DNA from: Clostridia bacterium
GTDB taxonomy: Bacteria > Bacillota > Clostridia > Oscillospirales > CAG-272
Direction of reading: 5' to 3'
Length of the DNA: 45,839 nucleotides
Assembly (NCBI GenBank): GCA_017398585.1
Contig: JAFQFS010000125.1
Span: 1 to 45,839, forward strand
The translations under genes and the position numbers were made by a program. Shown here piece by piece: positions 42,092-45,839 of the stretch. Below the pieces are notes generated by a model that was given only the letters and a program-made list of their open reading frames with translations, ran no database searches and was not told where the DNA came from. How positions within the stretch are numbered: the first letter of the stretch is position 1; each line of letters starts with the position of its first letter.

Positions 42092-44719
42092 ATGAGAGAA
42101 GATATCAGAAGTTTTATTACGCAGGTGCAGAAGCCGGGACGGTATACCGGCGGGGAGACGAACTGCGTTATGAAGGATCCTGCGGATGTGAAGATGCGTG
42201 TGGCATTCTGTTTCCCGGATACGTATGAGATCGGGATGTCCAACCTCGGGATGCGGATCCTCTGCGACTGCTTCAATGCGGTCGACGGCGTCTGGTGCGA
42301 GAGAGTCTATGCGCCGTGGGTCGACATGGAAGAGGAAATGCGCAAGCGGAACATTCCGCTCTTCACGCACGAAAGCGGCGATGGAGTCGGGGAATTTGAC
42401 GTGGTGGCGTTCACCATGCAGTATGAGCTGTGCTACACGACGATGCTGAACATGATCGACCTTGCGGGACTTCCGCTGCGCCGTGACGAACGCGGCGAGG
42501 ACGGTCCGATCCTGCTTGCAGGCGGTCCCTGCTCGTACAACCCGGAACCGGTGGCGGATTTTATCGACGTGTTCTCCATCGGAGAGGGCGAAGAGGCTCT
42601 GCCGGAATTTGCGAGACTTTATCTCGAAATGAAGGAAAACGGAACGTACACGAAGAAGGGGTTTCTGAAGCGTGTTGCGACTGAGCTGAAGGGGTTCTAT
42701 GTTCCGGAATTCTATAATGTTTCCTACAAGGAAGACGGTACGATCGCCGCGATTGAGACAACGGACGAACAGGTGCCGAAGGTCGTTGTCAAGCGTGTAG
42801 TCGAGGATTTCGATAAGTGCTATGTGCCGCTGAATCCTGTCATGCCGAACATTGAGACAGTTCATGACCGCGTGACGATGGAAGTCATGCGCGGATGTAT
42901 CCGCGGATGCCGCTTCTGTCAGGCTGGTATGGTTTGCCGTCCGGTGCGCGAAAAAGCACCGGAGACCCTCGACTGTATCGCGCGGACGATGGTCGAAAAC
43001 AGCGGTTACAGCGAAATTTCGCTGTCGTCTCTGTCGATCAGCGACTATACCAAGATCAGTTCGTTGACCGATAAGCTTCTCTCCTGGACGGACGATCAGA
43101 TGATCAATTTGTCTCTGCCGTCAATGCGTGCCGACAGCTTCACCAAGGAGCTGATGGACAAGATTTCAACGGTTCGTACAAGCACACTCACGTTCGCGCC
43201 GGAAGCCGGTACACCGAGACTGCGCGATATTATCAACAAGAATATTACCGAGGAAGAAATTCTCCGTGCGGCGGGCGTTGCCTATGCGGCGGGGAAGAAT
43301 CAGATCAAGCTGTACTTCATGGACGGTCTGCCGGGCGAAACGTACGAGGATATCGCGGGAATTTCGACGCTCGCGAGCCATGTCGTCGACGAATACTACC
43401 GTACGCCGAACCGCAACAAGGCGCGTCAGCCTCAGGTCACGCTGTCGGTCGCATGCTTCATCCCGAAGCCGCATACGCCGTTCCAGTGGGAACGTCAGAA
43501 TACCATTGAGGAACTGATGGACAAGCAGAAGTTCCTCTCGGAGAAAATCACGGACCGCAAGGTACGCTATAACTATCACGATGCGAAGGTGTCACGTCTG
43601 GAAGCCGTTTTTGCGCGCGGCGACCGCCGTCTCGGCAAGGCACTCGAAGAAGCGATCAGGCGTCATGTTCGTTTTGATGCGTGGGAAGAGTATTTCGATT
43701 ACGACGGATGGATGGATATTTTCGAAACCGTCGGTATTGATCCTGCGTTCTACGCAAATCGAACGATGGCGGACGACGAAATCCTGCCGTGGGACATGAT
43801 CTCCGCGGGTATTTCGAAGGAATTTCTTCTGTCCGAACGCCACAAGGCTCAGGCGGCGATTGCGACTCCGTCCTGTAAGGAAAAGTGTTCCGGCTGCGGT
43901 GTGAATAAGCTGGTGGACAAGAAGTACTGCCGCTGGTGTCCCGATCATCCGGAAAGCGAAGACAGCGCAGGTGTGATCGCCAGCGCGGAAACGGGCGGCG
44001 TGAAGCCGGTTGAAGAGGAAGAGAAGCCGGTTCCGGCGAAGGGAAGCATCAAGGCGGCGCGTCATGTGCGTGTACGTTTCCGCAAGTTCGGCGCAATGCT
44101 GTACATTTCCCACCTCGATCTGTCGAAGACGCTCATGCGCTCCATTGTACGTTCCGGCCTGCCGATTTATTATACGGAAGGCTTTAACCCGATTCCGAAG
44201 ATGGTCTTTGCGACGCCTCTGTCGGTCGGTGTCGGCGGTGAAGCGGAAATTCTCGACCTGCGTATGATGAAGACGATCTCCAATGCGGAAATTCTTGAGA
44301 AGCTTCGTGAGGTCATGCCGAACGGCATTGAGGTGACGCAGGTTTACGAACAGAAGGGCAAACTGACGGACATCAAGTGGGCGGAAAATGAGATCCGCTA
44401 TGCGGATGTGGATGTTTCTCCCGCAGTGCGCGAGGAAATTGAGGAAATGTTCCGGCACCCGGTTGTGATGATGAAGCGATCCAAGAGCGGTGACAAGGAA
44501 ACGGATATCACAGAACTGATCCGTTCGGTCAGGGTCGACGGGGATGAAAATCATCTGGTGATCACGGCGGTGACATCGGCAGACAGCGCGAAGTATCTGA
44601 ATCCGGAATACATCGCACAGGCGGTGGAGGAAAAGTTCGGGATTTCCGGCGAGCGCGGCTGGCACATCATTACAAGAAAGAAACTGCTTCTTGCGGATGG
44701 TGAAACGACGTTTGCTTGA
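42092..44719 (+). CDS. radical SAM protein (TIGR03960-like) fused to a DUF2344/TIGR03936 domain
   Basis: This 875-residue protein joins two families that are often separate neighbouring genes. The N-terminal part has a B12-binding-like region (FCFPDTYEIGMSNLGMRIL) and then the radical SAM domain with its 4Fe-4S cysteines C269, C273 and C276 (MRGCIRGCRFCQAGM). Near residues 593-618 is a second cysteine cluster (SCKEKCSGCGVNKL, CRWC) that may bind metal. The C-terminal DUF2344 domain begins RVRFRKFGAMLYISHLDLSK. The family is thought to act in RNA or ribosome-related modification, but its substrate is unknown. No ribosome site is seen before the ATG. The usual rng/rplU neighbours are missing. 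Confidence 0.9.
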   Translation: MREDIRSFITQVQKPGRYTGGETNCVMKDPADVKMRVAFCFPDTYEIGMSNLGMRILCDCFNAVDGVWCERVYAPWVDMEEEMRKRNIPLFTHESGDGVGEFDVVAFTMQYELCYTTMLNMIDLAGLPLRRDERGEDGPILLAGGPCSYNPEPVADFIDVFSIGEGEEALPEFARLYLEMKENGTYTKKGFLKRVATELKGFYVPEFYNVSYKEDGTIAAIETTDEQVPKVVVKRVVEDFDKCYVPLNPVMPNIETVHDRVTMEVMRGCIRGCRFCQAGMVCRPVREKAPETLDCIARTMVENSGYSEISLSSLSISDYTKISSLTDKLLSWTDDQMINLSLPSMRADSFTKELMDKISTVRTSTLTFAPEAGTPRLRDIINKNITEEEILRAAGVAYAAGKNQIKLYFMDGLPGETYEDIAGISTLASHVVDEYYRTPNRNKARQPQVTLSVACFIPKPHTPFQWERQNTIEELMDKQKFLSEKITDRKVRYNYHDAKVSRLEAVFARGDRRLGKALEEAIRRHVRFDAWEEYFDYDGWMDIFETVGIDPAFYANRTMADDEILPWDMISAGISKEFLLSERHKAQAAIATPSCKEKCSGCGVNKLVDKKYCRWCPDHPESEDSAGVIASAETGGVKPVEEEEKPVPAKGSIKAARHVRVRFRKFGAMLYISHLDLSKTLMRSIVRSGLPIYYTEGFNPIPKMVFATPLSVGVGGEAEILDLRMMKTISNAEILEKLREVMPNGIEVTQVYEQKGKLTDIKWAENEIRYADVDVSPAVREEIEEMFRHPVVMMKRSKSGDKETDITELIRSVRVDGDENHLVITAVTSADSAKYLNPEYIAQAVEEKFGISGERGWHIITRKKLLLADGETTFA

Positions 44720-44734
44720 TAAGATATGCAGGAA

Positions 44735-44766
44735 AAGAGAGGGACTGCGGTTCCTCTCTTTTTTTG
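44735..44766 (+). terminator. terminator of the radical SAM gene
   Basis: AAGAGAGG (44735-44742) and CCTCTCTT (44753-44760) form a stem followed by TTTTT. In reverse it could also serve the convergent DUF421 gene, which ends four bases away. Confidence 0.9.
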
Positions 44767-44769
44767 GTT

Positions 44770-45441
44770 TCAGAGAGATTTTCGTATGACGGTGATGTTG
44801 TTCAGGTCGTCGACGGTCAGAATAAAAATGTCGGGGAGCTTCAGGTGCCGTTGGCGGATTTCTTTTTCGAGTCGTTCGCTTGTCCAGCCGATGGTCTGCA
44901 GACTGTCAGTGAGAATTTTTCCGTCCGCGACGCAGAGATGGGAGATCCCGGTTTCTTCTGAGGAGAGGGAGAGATCTTTGGGAGTAGCGGGGGATTTTTC
45001 TGCATAGGGGAAGACGGAGAGCTGACCGTTTTCCTCGAGAATGGCATAGTTCACATCGCTGATAGACGAATACCCCTTTTGACGGAGTTCGGAGAAGAGC
45101 TCTTCGATGTCCACGCGGTTTTTCCGGAGTTCGTTCTGATTGAGTTGTCCCTGCTGAATGAGGATGGAAGGCGTTCCGCAGACGAGGCGCTTCAGTCTGC
45201 TGCTTTTTATAAGGAGGAAGGAAACCAGAAGTTCGATGGAGAGAAGGAGGACGATGGCGGTGACGGCGTGGTGGAGCGGTATCTTGTGATCCAGAATGGG
45301 GGTGGCGGCGATCTCGGAAAGCATGATGGTGATGATGAATTCGGAAATCTGGACTTCGCCGATCTGACGTTTTCCCATGAAGCGCATGGAGACGATCAGC
45401 GTGAAATAGAGGATGATGGTGCGGATGATGATGGTTGTCAT
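44770..45441 (-). CDS. DUF421 (YetF/YcaP-like) membrane protein
   Basis: This 223-residue protein has three N-terminal membrane helices (residues about 2-20, 32-48 and 55-78), followed by a cytoplasmic DUF421 domain. Signs are RFMGKRQIGEVQISEFII, the loop KRLVCGTPSILIQQGQ, NRVDIEELFSELRQKGYSSI and DVNYAILEENGQLSVFPYAE. YetF-type proteins are linked to spore or stress envelope properties in Bacillus, but the mechanism is unclear. The ATG at 45441 has no evident ribosome site; a TTG at 45528 would add 29 residues with no homologous features. Confidence 0.85.
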   Translation of the reverse strand: MTTIIIRTIILYFTLIVSMRFMGKRQIGEVQISEFIITIMLSEIAATPILDHKIPLHHAVTAIVLLLSIELLVSFLLIKSSRLKRLVCGTPSILIQQGQLNQNELRKNRVDIEELFSELRQKGYSSISDVNYAILEENGQLSVFPYAEKSPATPKDLSLSSEETGISHLCVADGKILTDSLQTIGWTSERLEKEIRQRHLKLPDIFILTVDDLNNITVIRKSL

Positions 45442-45534
45442 GGTGTTAGTATGTGTGGTGGGCGTGGATTTTATGCGGATGAGAAAGAAAATCGAAAAAT
45501 CCAAAAAAAAGTTGAAAAAGATTTGCAAAAGGTA

Positions 45535-45563
45535 TTGACAAGTGTTCGGAGGAGTGATATAAT
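45535..45563 (+). promoter_or_regulatory. tandem promoter 1
   Basis: TTGACA (45535-45540), 17 bases, TATAAT (45558-45563). It is the first of three promoters in a row. Confidence 0.88.
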
Positions 45564-45647
45564 AACGGGGCTGTCAAGGAGACGGCGACACGGAAGGTCC
45601 GAAAGCAAGTGGTTCGAAAAAACTTAAAAAAAGTTTTAAAAAACCTC

Positions 45648-45676
45648 TTGACAAAGGAAACCGGATGTGATATAAT
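45648..45676 (+). promoter_or_regulatory. tandem promoter 2
   Basis: TTGACA (45648-45653), 17 bases, TATAAT (45671-45676). A-tract and T-tract DNA just upstream looks like an UP element. Confidence 0.92.
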
Positions 45677-45751
45677 AAACGAGTCGCTGAGACAGAGCCA
45701 AGCAATCGCGAACCGGTCAAGAAAAAACTTAAAAAAGTTTTAAAAAACCTC

Positions 45752-45780
45752 TTGACAAAGGAAAGCGGATGTGATATAAT
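45752..45780 (+). promoter_or_regulatory. tandem promoter 3
   Basis: TTGACA (45752-45757), 17 bases, TATAAT (45775-45780). It is a near copy of promoter 2, offset by 104 bases, with the same A/T-rich upstream tract. Confidence 0.92.
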
Positions 45781-45839
45781 AAACGAGTCGCTGAGACAGA
45801 GCCAAGCAATCGCGAACCGGTCAAGGAAAAAACTTAAAA

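Larger units (their letters stand above)
45616..45839 (+). repeat. 104-bp tandem repeat carrying promoters 2 and 3
   Basis: Two nearly identical 104-bp units contain the A/T tract, the promoter and the transcribed start (from AAACGAGTCGCTGAGACAGA). A third unit begins at the right edge with AAAAAACTTAAAA. Promoter 1 is a more diverged member, 113 bases upstream. No gene is seen within this stretch. Confidence 0.9.

Overview
The window looks like a chromosomal segment from a spore-forming Clostridia species, plausibly of the Ruminococcaceae/Oscillospiraceae type. The basis is two sporulation and germination genes (spoIIP, gpr), a Gram-positive ylmE-sepF-ylmG-ylmH-divIVA cluster, a clostridial DUF4364 protein, a fused radical SAM/DUF2344 protein and consensus sigma-A promoters. 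Coding DNA is fairly GC-rich and intergenic DNA is AT-rich. I saw no prophage, transposase, CRISPR array or tRNA.

Layout, left to right. (1) 1-6.2 kb: an acyl-ACP thioesterase, then on the minus strand glycerol kinase with a small two-helix membrane protein, and a YhaO/YhaN (Mre11/Rad50-like) nuclease-ATPase pair. (2) 6.2-9.7 kb: rbfA, nrnA, truB and a C39-like peptidase; an unusual array of small palindromes (7891-8123) lies between nrnA and truB. (3) 9.8-17.4 kb: an envelope and division cluster with an HlyD-like protein, ylmE, sepF, ylmG, ylmH, a very long repeat-bearing divIVA, lspA and rluD. (4) 17.5-27.9 kb: metabolic and accessory genes, namely a metallophosphoesterase, a TIM-barrel sugar isomerase, an ADP-ribosylglycohydrolase, ogt, a HAD phosphatase, a PHP phosphatase, an unrecognised probable beta-propeller protein, three tandem paralogous lipoproteins and a Gfo/Idh oxidoreductase with an altered EKP motif. 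(5) 28.1-33.6 kb: nucleoside salvage (deoD-udk), type II pantothenate kinase, a HAD-IIA phosphatase, spoIIP and gpr. (6) 33.8-38.8 kb: an orphan oligopeptide-binding lipoprotein, a DUF4364 protein, a sigma factor, a double zinc-ribbon protein flanked by apparently structured RNA, and rlmB. (7) 38.9-45.8 kb: a large acidic membrane protein that reads like a degenerate P-type ATPase, the radical SAM/DUF2344 fusion, a DUF421 protein, and three tandem consensus promoters reading out of the right edge, as expected just upstream of an rRNA operon.

The most unusual items are the apparent pseudo-P-type ATPase with a roughly 435-residue acidic cytoplasmic domain, the palindrome array before truB, a dispersed palindromic element present as six or more units in intergenic gaps, a DivIVA with five units of exactly 123 bp, and the family of three tandem lipoproteins. 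Every family assignment is from reading the translated sequence; no database search was run.
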